DNA of 64,000 bases. It comes from Numidum massiliense (GTDB lineage Bacteria; Bacillota; Bacilli; Thermoactinomycetales; Novibacillaceae). The notes beneath the pieces are model-generated. The model searched no databases and was not told the origin of the DNA. It was given only the letters and a program-made list of their open reading frames with translations. The position numbers were made by a program, and so were the translations under genes. The DNA lies in NCBI RefSeq assembly GCF_001375555.1, contig NZ_CTDZ01000009.1:186001-250000 (forward strand). The letters run 5' to 3'. Below are positions 16,544-25,827 of the stretch, piece by piece (the first letter of the stretch is position 1; every line of letters starts with the position of its first letter).

Positions 16544-17031
16544 TTCTCTACGACGAGTCCGTCGGCTATCCAGTTAATAAATAAGGCCATCGTCTCCTCG
16601 TACCATTCCTCATCGATTAACTCTCGTTGCATAGTTTCGTCGGTTAATCGATTGAGCGGCCCTATTTCGCGAAATAAGTCGCGGAAAGATAATTTTGAGG
16701 CTAGATTGCCCCAGAATGCTTTTGATTCATACTCATCGACCAATGTCCCCAGCCGCTCCTCAACTTCAAGTGAGGCGTAATATTTGGTACCGTGTTGTTG
16801 GAGGACATCGTCCCCTACGTCAAATTGTTTGGCGTAAGAAAAAATATGTTGCTGATTTTGTTCGTAAACTTCAATGGTTTCATGAGCGCCACGCGAGCTG
16901 TTAGCAAGCCAATTACCTAAGTAGACGACTTCTATTAATTTTATGTACTGCGCTTTGCTTAGCTTAATTTTCAATCGAGGTCCGTCCTTCCTTAAAGGAT
17001 GCATTTTGTTTAACGATTGATCCAACACCAT
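16540..17031 (-). CDS. Hypothetical protein
   Basis: This protein is about 163 residues if translated from ATG 17031; a GTG at 17118 or an ATG at 17004 are alternatives, and none has a convincing ribosome binding site. It is acidic and helical, with KLSKAQYIKLIEVVYLGNWL near the start and FRDLFREIGPLNRL and EEWYEETMALFINWIADGLV near the end. I recall similar unnamed proteins in Bacillales but no function. It is followed by a 4-nt overlapping small gene, suggesting a two-gene unit. Confidence 0.6.
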   Translation of the reverse strand: MVLDQSLNKMHPLRKDGPRLKIKLSKAQYIKLIEVVYLGNWLANSSRGAHETIEVYEQNQQHIFSYAKQFDVGDDVLQQHGTKYYASLEVEERLGTLVDEYESKAFWGNLASKLSFRDLFREIGPLNRLTDETMQRELIDEEWYEETMALFINWIADGLVVEK

Positions 17032-17302
17032 TCTGGCATTGTTCCCATAAACGTTGTCTATTAATCTACAGCATCGTACACTCCCTAGTGCCGAAAGTGA
17101 ATCGTAACGAAGTGTCACAAAGACGTTATTGCTCCATTGGTATATTAGTGGTATATTGAACGAAAATCGATGTTTATCATGGAAACGCGTGTATTCGCTT
17201 TCCTAGGGAGGTGGTTACTATCTAATAGAACTTAACTTGCAGATAGACAAATACTGCCAAACGCTGTTACGTATAAATCGTCTCAGGAGGTATTAGGCAC
17301 GC

Positions 17303-18166
17303 ATGAAAATAGGTTTGAGTACGTATAGCTTATCGCGTAAAGTACAATCTGGGGAAATGACAGTTTTTGATGTCATTCAGTGGACTGCCGATCACGGTGG
17401 CGAACACGTAGAAGTCGTCCCTTTTGGCAGTGAATTGGAAGATGACCGTCAACTCGCCAAGGACATTCGTAAAAAAGCGGAAACGGTTGGCATCGATATC
17501 TCGAACTATGCAGTAGGGGCTAATTTTATTTGTGATAGTGAGGAAGAGTTCGAGCGGGAAATTGAAAAAACGTTGCGTAAAGTTGATACAGCGCATGCGC
17601 TCGGTGCGAAGCTCATGCGACATGACGTCGCTTTTCGTCCGATTGGGGAAGTGTCGATTAACCAATTTGTCGCCGATTTTCCTCGCTTAGTGGAAGCGTG
17701 TCGCCGGATTGCCGATTATGCGCGCGAATACGGGATCACGACGAGTGTTGAAAATCACGGTTTTCACGTGCAAGCGAGTGACCGCGTGCAGCAGTTAGTT
17801 ACGGCTGTCGACCGCCCTAACTTTAAAACGACGCTCGATGTTGGGAATTTTCTTTGTGTTGACGAAGACCCAGTAGCAGCTGTGAAAAACAACTTGCCGT
17901 ACGCGTCCATCGTCCACTTGAAGGACTTTTATTGGCGTCCATCTTACCGTAACCCTGGCGAAGGCTGGTTCCAGACATCGCACGGCAATTACTTAAGAGG
18001 GGCGATTGTCGGCCAAGGTGACATTGACATGTGGGAAATTATGAAGATCGTCAAAAACAGCGGTTACGACGGGTATTTATCCATTGAGTTTGAAGGGATG
18101 GAAGATTGCGCTCTCGGATCAAAAATTAGTATGGAAAATGCGAGACGTCTGTGGGGAGAACTTTAA
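17303..18166 (+). CDS. Sugar phosphate isomerase/epimerase family TIM-barrel protein
   Basis: This 287-aa protein of the AP-endonuclease-2/xylose-isomerase-like superfamily starts at ATG 17303 behind CAGGAGG. Metal-site motifs are visible: SVENHGFHVQ (Glu, His), TTLDVGNFLCVDEDP (Asp), IVHLKDFYW (His, Asp) and the C-terminal LSIEFEGMED (Glu). Such proteins isomerise or epimerise sugars, inositol derivatives or keto-acids. It is first in a gene set with an oxidoreductase and DUF4127, then a sugar ABC transporter, so it likely acts on an imported carbohydrate. The exact substrate is unknown. Confidence 0.85.
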   Translation: MKIGLSTYSLSRKVQSGEMTVFDVIQWTADHGGEHVEVVPFGSELEDDRQLAKDIRKKAETVGIDISNYAVGANFICDSEEEFEREIEKTLRKVDTAHALGAKLMRHDVAFRPIGEVSINQFVADFPRLVEACRRIADYAREYGITTSVENHGFHVQASDRVQQLVTAVDRPNFKTTLDVGNFLCVDEDPVAAVKNNLPYASIVHLKDFYWRPSYRNPGEGWFQTSHGNYLRGAIVGQGDIDMWEIMKIVKNSGYDGYLSIEFEGMEDCALGSKISMENARRLWGEL

Positions 18167-18247
18167 TAACGGGATGATTGTTCTAAGGACGACTTATTGT
18201 GTTCATGTGCATGTTGTGTTAGGTACCCATGAGAGGAGAGTTTTGTA

Positions 18248-19309
18248 ATGAAACAATTAAATGTCGGTGTTGTTGGAGCGGGCTCTATTTCAGCCATGCA
18301 TTTAGGAGCCTATAAAAACAATAAAATGGTGAAAATATCCGCTGTATGTGATCTTAATGAACAAAGAGCCCGGCAAAAAGCGGCTGAATATGACATTCCG
18401 GATGTTTACACCGATTATAATGACCTGCTCGCAGACGAAATGATTGATGCTGTCAGTATTTGTACGTGGAACAACTCGCACGCCGAAATTGCCATTGCGG
18501 CGCTGGAAGCCGGGAAGCACGTGCTCGTGGAAAAGCCGTTATGTCAAACGGTTGCCGAAGCAGAGCAAATCGAAGCGGCGGTGCACAGAAGCGAGCAAGT
18601 GCTGCAAGTCGGTTTTGTTCGCCGCTTCGGTACGAACGTCAACGTGTTAAAAAAATTTATTGACGCGGGCGACCTTGGAGACATTTATTATGCGAAGACG
18701 TCGTGTTTGCGCCGTTTAGGGAACCCGGGGGGCTGGTTTGCCGACCGCGAACGTTCGGGAGGCGGACCGTTGATTGACGTCGGCGTTCACGTGATCGACT
18801 TATGCTGGTATTTGATGGGCAAGCCAAAAGTAAAGTCGGTCAGCGGCAATACGTACAAAAAGCTCGGTAACCGGAAGAACGTAGAAAATTTGTCATACTA
18901 TAAAGCGGCCGATTACGATCCCGATTTAAACACAGTAGAAGACATGGCTAACGCTGTCATTCGCTTTGAAAACGGGGCGTCGCTAGTTGTCGATGTCAGT
19001 TTTACGTTGCATGCGAAGGAAGATGAACTGACCGTCAAGTTATACGGTGACAAAGGCGGCGTAGAAGTGGAGCCACAACTGTTACTCGTTAGCGAAAAAC
19101 ACGATACGATCCTAAACGCCGTACCGCAAATCGACGATTTATCTTTTGACTTTGAAAATGGCTTTCAAAGTGAAATCGACCATTTTGTACATTGTTGTCT
19201 CGGTGAGCAGAAGACGATCGCACCGGTAGAAGACGGGGTTGAGATCATGAAAATATTGTGTGCGATTTATGAATCGAGCGAGAAAGAACAGGAAATTTAT
19301 TTGAATTAA
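18248..19309 (+). CDS. Gfo/Idh/MocA family NAD(P)-dependent oxidoreductase
   Basis: This 353-aa protein starts at ATG 18248 behind GAGAGGAGAG. The N-terminal Rossmann fold (VGVVGAGSISAMHLGAYKNN), the VEKPLCQTVAEAEQI motif with the conserved EKP, and the RSGGGPLIDVGVHVIDLCWY segment define the family. The last includes the catalytic D-x-x-x-H. It probably oxidises or reduces a sugar or cyclitol in step with the isomerase-like protein 80 nt upstream. A hairpin terminator follows at 19368. Confidence 0.88.
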   Translation: MKQLNVGVVGAGSISAMHLGAYKNNKMVKISAVCDLNEQRARQKAAEYDIPDVYTDYNDLLADEMIDAVSICTWNNSHAEIAIAALEAGKHVLVEKPLCQTVAEAEQIEAAVHRSEQVLQVGFVRRFGTNVNVLKKFIDAGDLGDIYYAKTSCLRRLGNPGGWFADRERSGGGPLIDVGVHVIDLCWYLMGKPKVKSVSGNTYKKLGNRKNVENLSYYKAADYDPDLNTVEDMANAVIRFENGASLVVDVSFTLHAKEDELTVKLYGDKGGVEVEPQLLLVSEKHDTILNAVPQIDDLSFDFENGFQSEIDHFVHCCLGEQKTIAPVEDGVEIMKILCAIYESSEKEQEIYLN

Positions 19310-19367
19310 GTTTTATGAAGGTTGTATTTAAGGCTTTTCCTGTTCTCGGATATAGGCATTATTTACT

Positions 19368-19396
19368 GTCCTCGTTACAGCGAGGACTTCTTTTTC
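19368..19396 (+). terminator. Rho-independent terminator inside the carbohydrate cluster
   Basis: GTCCTCG (19368-19374) and CGAGGAC (19381-19387) pair around TTACAG and are followed by TTCTTTTTC. It separates the isomerase/oxidoreductase pair from the DUF4127 gene, either as a stop or as a partial attenuator. Confidence 0.6.
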
Positions 19397-19430
19397 GCTA
19401 ATTGAAAATTTTAATAAGGGGCGTGTAAAG

Positions 19431-21062
19431 GTGGCGAAAATTGTTTATTTACCGTTGGATGAACGTCCATGTAATTACTCGTATCCACAGCAATTAGCAG
19501 CGATGACCACGCTTGATTTCATCGTTCCCGAGCGGTCGTTACTCGGGAATAAAAAGGAGCCAGCCGACATACCAGCCATACAGGAATGGCTGAAAGAGGT
19601 GACGATCGACGCCGATTACCTTATTGCCTCGATCGATCTGCTCGTCTACGGGGGAATTGTCCCCTCTCGGTTGCACCAATTGTCTATGGAACAATGCTTA
19701 GCGCGTTTGCACATACTCGCACAAATTAAACAGGCGAATCCAAAGCTGAAGATTTACGCTTATAATCTCATCATGCGCACACCTGCTTACGACAGCAGCG
19801 ATGAAGAACCGGATTACTATGAGTACCATGGCCGACAGTTGTATTTGTACGGGTGGCTGACAGACAAGGCGGCAAGAGGAGAATTGACAGCAGCAGAGGA
19901 GACGCAATTGGTAGAAGTTAAAGCTAATCTTCCGGGCGAGTATTTAGACGATTTTATGTCGCGTCGGTATGTGAATAGCGCCATTAACAGCAACAGCATC
20001 GATTTAGTGTCACAAGGTGTTGTCGAACGGTTAATTATTCCGCTCGACGACAATTCCGCGTACGGTTTCACGGCTCAAGAGCAGCGGCAGTTAGTTTTTA
20101 AAGTCGCAGAGATGAACCTCATGGATCGCGTAGCGATTTACCCGGGAGCTGACGAAATTGGGTGTACCTTGTTTGCCCGCGTGTTTTGTGAAACGATGCG
20201 CTATACACCGGAAATATTTGTTCGTTATTCTTCGACACTTGCACCGTTCATTATCCCGAAACTCGAAGATCGGACACTAAACGAGAGTATTAAACATCAG
20301 TTGACAGCTGCTGGGGCAGTGATGGCAGATCATTCTCGGGATGCACATGCGATACTAATGGTTCATGCGCCAGCAGTAGGAGAAGCGAATGTCGCCGACG
20401 GGCAACCGTTTGCCGAGCGGCACGCGTCTTATTACTCTGAAGTGAACATCCCTGAGTTTGTACACGCCATCGAGAATTATTTGGGGAAAGGTAAACTTGT
20501 GGCGCTTGCAGACGTCGCTACCATTAACGGCAGCGACTCCACGCTAATGGACATACTGAGTAAGTTAGGCCTATTAGCTGACATCGCGGCTTACGCTGGA
20601 TGGAACACGATGGGTAATACGCTCGGTACAGTCATTGCGCACACGGTGATTGAGTCGTACTATCATACGGCGAACCGTTCAAACGGCTGTTCAGTCGATC
20701 GTGTAACCGTTCGCTCCTCGACTAGAAGCAACGATAGTGATCGCCTGAAGCAGAGTCGCGTCTTTTACTATTCACGCTTAGTTGAAGATTGGGGGTATCA
20801 AGCAGTCGTCCGAGGAGACGTATGCGAGAACGACTTGCCTTCACTCGGAGTTACCGTTAGGGACTTGTCCTCTAGACAGAATCAAATAGAAAAAATCGTT
20901 GCTGGTAAGCTCGAGACTTTTGTCCACAAAAAATTACAACAAGGGTGTCGGGACACCATTACGTTAAGTGACGTTCACTTGCCGTGGCGGCGCATGTTCG
21001 AGGTCGGATTTACTCTTGAACTTCAAAAAAATGATAGTCATTTGGCAGACCACTACTTGTAG
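19431..21062 (+). CDS. DUF4127 family protein
   Basis: This 543-aa protein starts at GTG 19431 and matches the DUF4127 pattern: YLPLDERPCNYSYPQQLAAM at the N-terminus, SIDLLVYGGIVPSRLHQL, YPGADEIGCTLFARVF, and LADVATINGSDSTLMDIL with AGWNTMGNTLGTVIAH near the C-terminus. The conserved D-E-R-P-C and G-A-D-E-x-G motifs look like an active site. No signal peptide is present, so it is cytoplasmic. Its biochemical role is not established. Here it sits between a sugar isomerase/oxidoreductase pair and a sugar importer, arguing for a carbohydrate or glycoconjugate function. Confidence 0.85.
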   Translation: MAKIVYLPLDERPCNYSYPQQLAAMTTLDFIVPERSLLGNKKEPADIPAIQEWLKEVTIDADYLIASIDLLVYGGIVPSRLHQLSMEQCLARLHILAQIKQANPKLKIYAYNLIMRTPAYDSSDEEPDYYEYHGRQLYLYGWLTDKAARGELTAAEETQLVEVKANLPGEYLDDFMSRRYVNSAINSNSIDLVSQGVVERLIIPLDDNSAYGFTAQEQRQLVFKVAEMNLMDRVAIYPGADEIGCTLFARVFCETMRYTPEIFVRYSSTLAPFIIPKLEDRTLNESIKHQLTAAGAVMADHSRDAHAILMVHAPAVGEANVADGQPFAERHASYYSEVNIPEFVHAIENYLGKGKLVALADVATINGSDSTLMDILSKLGLLADIAAYAGWNTMGNTLGTVIAHTVIESYYHTANRSNGCSVDRVTVRSSTRSNDSDRLKQSRVFYYSRLVEDWGYQAVVRGDVCENDLPSLGVTVRDLSSRQNQIEKIVAGKLETFVHKKLQQGCRDTITLSDVHLPWRRMFEVGFTLELQKNDSHLADHYL

Positions 21063-21117
21063 AGATGCGTGTCATATTCCGTTATAGTTTAAAAAATAAT
21101 TAGATTAAATGATATAC

Positions 21118-21135
21118 AGGGGGAAATTTCCCCCT
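21118..21135. promoter_or_regulatory. Perfect 18-bp palindrome (operator candidate)
   Basis: AGGGGGAAATTTCCCCCT is a perfect palindrome 11 bp upstream of a TTGACA box. It could bind a dimeric regulator such as the RpiR protein encoded at 24766. It could instead act as a hairpin ending the DUF4127 transcript, but it has no loop and no T-run, which favours the operator reading. Confidence 0.45.
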
Positions 21136-21146
21136 AAAATATAATC

Positions 21147-21175
21147 TTGACAAAAATACCCCGCCGTGATATTTT
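21147..21175 (+). promoter_or_regulatory. Promoter of the sugar ABC transporter operon
   Basis: TTGACA (21147-21152) is followed after 17 bp by TATTTT (21170-21175). The binding-protein gene starts at 21408. An imperfect cre-like sequence, CAGAAGCGCTTTCG, lies at 21256-21269 in the leader; it deviates from the CcpA consensus at three positions. Confidence 0.45.
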
Positions 21176-21407
21176 TAATGTGAACGATATTTACGTAAGT
21201 TACATATCTGTTGTACAAAGAAAACGCATACGCAATCGGTTAGTCAGGGTTACTTCAGAAGCGCTTTCGATTGAGTAACTGGATAGTAGGCTTTAAAGGA
21301 GGTGAGGAGCCAAGTTGTCTATTGACTAAGTTTAGGTGTTCTGCTTTTTTCGTTATGAATATAGGCCTGTTACGGTGTCACTAAAATTGTTTTTAGGAGG
21401 ATTAACG

Positions 21408-22733
21408 ATGAAATGGAAATCAGTTGTGGCGGCGTTACTCTCGGTCTGTTTAGTTTTCGTCTTAGCCGTAGGTTGTTCACAGTCTAGTAATTCTGATGGC
21501 GTTCAAGGGAAAAAGGGCGAGGGTAGCAAAAAAAGCGGTGAAAAAGTAACGCTTGATTTTTGGTATGGTTGGGGAGGTCACGAGGGAGAGGCACTTGAAG
21601 AACTTATCAAAGAGTTTAACGAGAGCCAAGATAAAATTGTTGTCAAAGGACTAAGTCAAGGAGACTATCAAAAACAGTTAACTGCTATTACTGGAGGAAA
21701 CCCGCCGGACATTGCTACACAGTTTGGTTCTTCTGTTGCGCCTTGGGGAGTCAAGGGCGCCATGACACCTCTGGACGATTTGATCGCTAAAACTGATACT
21801 AAATTGGACGACTTTGTGCCAGCGGCGTTAGAAACTGGGAAATACGACGGTGTAACGTATGCGGTTCCGTATACGATGCACGTTAATATGTTATTTTACA
21901 ATAAAGATATTTTGAAGGAAGCGGGATATGACGAACCTCCGGAAACGTTGCAAGAGCTTCAAGAATACGCAAAGAAGCTAAGCGTTCTCAGAAAAGACGG
22001 TTCGTTAGAGCGCCTAGGATTGTGGCCAGGAGTCGATTGGTTGACGATTATGCATGCATACGGTGCAGAATTTTGGGATACAGGTAATAACCGAGTGACC
22101 CCAGGACATGAAGGTGTTAAAAAAGGGGTCGCATTCGCTAAAGAAATATGGGATGAGTACGGAACTGCAAACTTAGATAGATTCACTGCCAGTCTCGGAA
22201 AATCAATGTCGGAGCAAAACCCGTTTTTTAGCGGTAGATATGCGATGGCAATCGGTGGGGAATGGACGCCAACCTTTATTGAAAAATATGCGCCTGATTT
22301 AAATTACGGAATTGCGCCGATTCCGTATGACAAAGATCGACCGGATTTGAAAAACACAGGTAATGTGACAACGAGTGTGTTATATATCCCTAAAGGTGTG
22401 AAACATCCGGAGGAATCGTGGCAGTTTTTATCTTGGCTTACGGATAAAGAGCAGATGGTGAAGTTTACAGCTGCGATTGGTAACCTACCGACGAGGATGA
22501 GTGCGCTGGACGATAAGGGATATGACAAAGTACCGGGTTTTAAAGAGTTTCTCGAGTATTCGAAGGGAGACAATATGAGATCTTTCCCTTCATTGCCGTT
22601 TACGGAACAGTATATTTCTGAGATTGCAAAACAGTACGACGCTATCTTGCGTGGCAAAGTGTCATTCGATGAAGCGGTGAAAAAGATTGAAGATAAGATG
22701 CAACCTCTCGCCGACAAACATTATAAAAAATAG
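21408..22733 (+). CDS. Sugar ABC transporter substrate-binding lipoprotein
   Basis: This 441-aa family-1 solute-binding protein starts at ATG 21408, fixed by TAGGAGG at 21393-21400 and by the signal peptide; the frame from 21336 would bury the signal. The lipoprotein signal ends VFVLAVGC. The mature domain shows VTLDFWYGWGGHEGEALEEL, LIKEFNES, TAITGGNPPDIATQF and MLFYNKDILKEAGYDEPPET, typical of oligosaccharide or glycerol-phosphate binders. It feeds the two permeases downstream. No ATPase is encoded nearby, so a shared MsmK-type ATPase is implied. Confidence 0.9.
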   Translation: MKWKSVVAALLSVCLVFVLAVGCSQSSNSDGVQGKKGEGSKKSGEKVTLDFWYGWGGHEGEALEELIKEFNESQDKIVVKGLSQGDYQKQLTAITGGNPPDIATQFGSSVAPWGVKGAMTPLDDLIAKTDTKLDDFVPAALETGKYDGVTYAVPYTMHVNMLFYNKDILKEAGYDEPPETLQELQEYAKKLSVLRKDGSLERLGLWPGVDWLTIMHAYGAEFWDTGNNRVTPGHEGVKKGVAFAKEIWDEYGTANLDRFTASLGKSMSEQNPFFSGRYAMAIGGEWTPTFIEKYAPDLNYGIAPIPYDKDRPDLKNTGNVTTSVLYIPKGVKHPEESWQFLSWLTDKEQMVKFTAAIGNLPTRMSALDDKGYDKVPGFKEFLEYSKGDNMRSFPSLPFTEQYISEIAKQYDAILRGKVSFDEAVKKIEDKMQPLADKHYKK

Positions 22734-22809
22734 AAGGCTACTTCACAGTTTGTGAGCGTGATTAAAACTTCTAGTTTAAAGAGGGGTATACGGTACGTAC
22801 GAAGAAACG

Positions 22810-22827
22810 GGTCCCATTTATGGGACC
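22810..22827 (+). terminator. Intercistronic hairpin after the binding-protein gene
   Basis: GGTCCCA and TGGGACC pair perfectly around TTTA in the 124-nt gap before the permease. Such hairpins usually stabilise or partially terminate the upstream message, so that binding protein is made in excess over permeases. Confidence 0.5.
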
Positions 22828-22857
22828 TGGAATTATACTTAAGGAGGAGAGTGCAAC

Positions 22858-23751
22858 ATGTCCGTATCTAAAAAGCGGCGAAATTTTTTGTTAGGACTTG
22901 CTTTTGCCTCACCGTGGCTCATTGGTTTTCTAGCGTTTACTGTTTACCCTTTTGTTAGCTCATTTTATTACAGTTTGACGGAATATGACTTATTTTCACC
23001 TCCACAATGGGTAGGTTTTGCTAACTACGTAGAAATATTTCAAGATAGTAATTTTTATAAGTCGTTAACAAACACTTTTTTTATGGCATTCATTGCAGTC
23101 CCCATTAATATTACGCTTTGCTTGCTTATTGCGTTGACATTGAACCTAAAAGTGAAGGGGATCCGCTATTACCGCACCTTGTTTTATCTTCCAGCAGTTA
23201 TTCCTGCCGTAGCGATGGCCATGCTGTGGAGTTGGATTTTGAATCCAGAGTACGGAATTTTAAATACAATGCTTGGTGCGATTGGCTTGCCGGAGCCCGC
23301 ATGGTTAACTGACCCGTTGTTTACAAAACCGTCGTTAATTATTATGGGTTTTTGGGGGACAGGTGCAGGAGCGTTGATTTTTTTAGCTGCTTTACAAGGC
23401 ATTCCGCGACAATATTATGAAGCCGCTGAACTTGACGGAGCGAACTGGTGGCATCGTTTTCGCTATATTACGTTACCAGCTTTATCGCCCATTACGCTGT
23501 TTCAATTAATTATGGGATTAATCGGCGCCTTTCAGATTTTTACAGAGTCCTTCATTTTAATGGAAGGTGCGAGTGGGGGACCTGATCAATCGATGTTGTT
23601 TTATGCTGTTAACTTATATCAAGAAGCTTTTGGTTTCTTAAATATGGGGTATGCTGCTGCGTTAGCGTGGATTTTGTTTATTATTGTCATGTTAATTACG
23701 ATTGTCATTTTCAGAACGTCCTTACGTTGGGTATACTATGGAGGTGAGTGA
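22858..23751 (+). CDS. Sugar ABC transporter permease (MalF/UgpA type)
   Basis: This 297-aa inner-membrane permease starts at ATG 22858 after AAGGAGGAGAG. The six expected transmembrane segments are visible, starting with LLGLAFASPWLIGFLAFTVY. The EAA motif reads YYEAAELDGANWWHRFRYIT-LP. It pairs with the next gene to form the translocation channel and overlaps its start region (the GGAGGTGAGTGA context), so the two are cotranslated. Confidence 0.9.
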   Translation: MSVSKKRRNFLLGLAFASPWLIGFLAFTVYPFVSSFYYSLTEYDLFSPPQWVGFANYVEIFQDSNFYKSLTNTFFMAFIAVPINITLCLLIALTLNLKVKGIRYYRTLFYLPAVIPAVAMAMLWSWILNPEYGILNTMLGAIGLPEPAWLTDPLFTKPSLIIMGFWGTGAGALIFLAALQGIPRQYYEAAELDGANWWHRFRYITLPALSPITLFQLIMGLIGAFQIFTESFILMEGASGGPDQSMLFYAVNLYQEAFGFLNMGYAAALAWILFIIVMLITIVIFRTSLRWVYYGGE

Positions 23752-23753
23752 TC

Positions 23754-24638
23754 GTGGAAACAACCGTTAACGTACCGCATCCCATACGCACGAAAAAGCG
23801 GAAGCGAAGTTTAGGATACAAGTTGCGGAAAACCATCTTGCCGCATCTGCTATTGATTACACTCGGGCTCCTATTTTTATTTCCGTTTGTGTGGCTCCTG
23901 TTAACTTCGTTAAAAACGTCACAGGAGATTTTTCAGGTGCCGATCAAGTTTTTTCCTGAAAAACCACAGTGGGGCAACTTTGTCGATGCGATCAAGGCGA
24001 TGCCGTTTACACTGTACGTCGCTAATACGCTACTCCTCTGTCTGATTAATGTGTTTGGCCAGGTGATCTCATCACCACTAGTGGCGTACTCTATTTCCAA
24101 AATCGAATGGAGGTGGCGCAATGTCATCTTCGCGATCATTGTTGCTACGATGATTCTCCCGCCTCAAGTAACGATGATCCCTTTGTACATCGTGTTTAGT
24201 AAACTGGGATGGGTGAATACGTATTTGCCGTTGACGATCGGCGCATTTTTCGGGGCACCGTTCTACATCTTTTTGTTGCGGCAATTTTTTATGGGGATTC
24301 CGAACGAATTAGCGGAAGCGGCGCGACTGGATGGTGCATCTGAATTCCGGATCTACTGGCAAATCATGTTGCCGCAAGTTAAACCTGTATTAGCGACAGT
24401 TGCTCTGTTTACCTTCGTCGGTGTGTGGGGCGACTTCATGGGACCGCTCATATATTTAAACGATGCTGATAAATGGACCATTATGGTTGGATTGCAGAAC
24501 TTTTTCGCTGAGCACGGTGCGCAATGGGAGTTGTTAATGGCTGCAGCGGCAATCTTTACGCTACCGTCGGTTATCATTTTCTTCTTCACGCAAAAATACT
24601 TTTTGCAAGCTGGATCCGCTCTAACAGGATTCAAATAA
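23754..24638 (+). CDS. Sugar ABC transporter permease (MalG/UgpE type)
   Basis: This 294-aa second permease of the sugar importer is read from GTG 23754, 9 nt after GGAGG; an in-frame GTG at 23748 is too close. The first membrane segment is LLLITLGLLFLFPFVWLLLT. The EAA loop reads ELAEAARLDGASEFRIYWQI-MLP, where the ATPase docks. It ends with the typical C-terminus YFLQAGSALTGFK. Confidence 0.9.
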   Translation: METTVNVPHPIRTKKRKRSLGYKLRKTILPHLLLITLGLLFLFPFVWLLLTSLKTSQEIFQVPIKFFPEKPQWGNFVDAIKAMPFTLYVANTLLLCLINVFGQVISSPLVAYSISKIEWRWRNVIFAIIVATMILPPQVTMIPLYIVFSKLGWVNTYLPLTIGAFFGAPFYIFLLRQFFMGIPNELAEAARLDGASEFRIYWQIMLPQVKPVLATVALFTFVGVWGDFMGPLIYLNDADKWTIMVGLQNFFAEHGAQWELLMAAAAIFTLPSVIIFFFTQKYFLQAGSALTGFK

Positions 24639-24765
24639 TGATTTGTCGATAGCCCCGCTTCCGATCAGATGGTATTCTTAGGTATGCGGCAGTGTTACCG
24701 ATGTTGATCGTGTTTAGCAGCTTTTTTGACTGAACGTTACGAGACTAACTGGGGAGGTGGTCTGT

Positions 24766-25629
24766 TTGAATAAAGGAAATGATGTACAAGACACGCTGCT
24801 CGCCATCCGCAGCCATCTAAACGCCTTAACGAAAACTGAAACAGTCGTGGCGGAGTACGTTTTGTCCCATGCGTCAGAGGTTATTTATTTGTCGGTAACA
24901 GAGCTGGCCGAACAAGCAGACGTCGGTGAGACGACCGTTCTTCGTTTTTGTCGCAAACTTGGCTTTCGCGGCTTTCAAGACTTTAAGCTATCGCTTGCGC
25001 AAGATCTCGTGCAACCGCCGACGACGTTTACGAAAGAGGAAGTGTCGCCGGAAGATGACGCTCAGACGTTAGGACATAAAGTTGTCGCATCCCACTGCAG
25101 CATTTTAGAAGAGACGCGTAAATTGTTACAGCCAGCTAAATTAGAGCAAGCAATCGGGTTACTCGTAAACGCGGAAATGATCCAGTTTTACGGTGTAGGT
25201 TCGTCCGGGTTAACGGCGATGCAGGCCTCTCATTCGCTTACGCGAATCGGAAAAAAGTGCGACGCCAAACTGGATGCACACTTTCAGGCGATGACTGCCT
25301 CGCTACTGTCGGAGAAAGACGTCGCAGTTGGCTTCTCAGTGTCTGGCAGTACGAAGGATACGATTGATAACTTACAAATCGCGAAGGAGTCCGGCGCGAA
25401 AATTATTTGTATCACTCACAACGCCCGTTCGCCAATTACGAAGTTGGCGGATGTCGACTTATTGATGGCGGCACGAGAAAGTCCGCTGCAGGGAAGTTCA
25501 ATGGCTGCTAAAATTTCACAACTGACAGTCGTGGACATTTTATGCTTAGGCGTCGAGTTACAGTTGGACGATGCAGCACGCTCGTCGCGGAAGCGGACCG
25601 CACAAGCCGTATCTGAAAAACTGTATTGA
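24766..25629 (+). CDS. RpiR/MurR family transcriptional regulator
   Basis: This 287-aa regulator starts at TTG 24766, 8 nt after GGGGAGG. The N-terminal helix-turn-helix (SVTELAEQADVGETTVLRFCRKLGFRGFQDFK) binds DNA. The C-terminal SIS domain (residues 115-260: IQFYGVGSSGLTAMQASH, AVGFSVSGSTKDTIDNL) senses a phosphosugar. In this position it most likely controls the surrounding sugar operon in response to an intermediate made by the isomerase or dehydrogenases. Confidence 0.9.
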   Translation: MNKGNDVQDTLLAIRSHLNALTKTETVVAEYVLSHASEVIYLSVTELAEQADVGETTVLRFCRKLGFRGFQDFKLSLAQDLVQPPTTFTKEEVSPEDDAQTLGHKVVASHCSILEETRKLLQPAKLEQAIGLLVNAEMIQFYGVGSSGLTAMQASHSLTRIGKKCDAKLDAHFQAMTASLLSEKDVAVGFSVSGSTKDTIDNLQIAKESGAKIICITHNARSPITKLADVDLLMAARESPLQGSSMAAKISQLTVVDILCLGVELQLDDAARSSRKRTAQAVSEKLY

Positions 25630-25827
25630 TGATACAGTTTACCTTCGTATGAAGGGGAAGGAAAGTGTGCTCAAAAAAATCTCAGCCTACTTTTCTAGAG
25701 TTGTTTTTGAGCGCACTTTAACTTCATTCGTCTCGTCCGTTCATCCTATTGGAGGCGTGTTATTCTTAGAGAGGCGTTTACAAGCACACATAATTGTGAA
25801 TTAAATCACATGGAGAGGGGTAATAAC

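Noticed and set aside
21256-21269. CcpA cre site in the sugar operon leader
   Set aside because: Core AAGCGCTTTC is present but three consensus positions differ; not strong enough for a separate feature.
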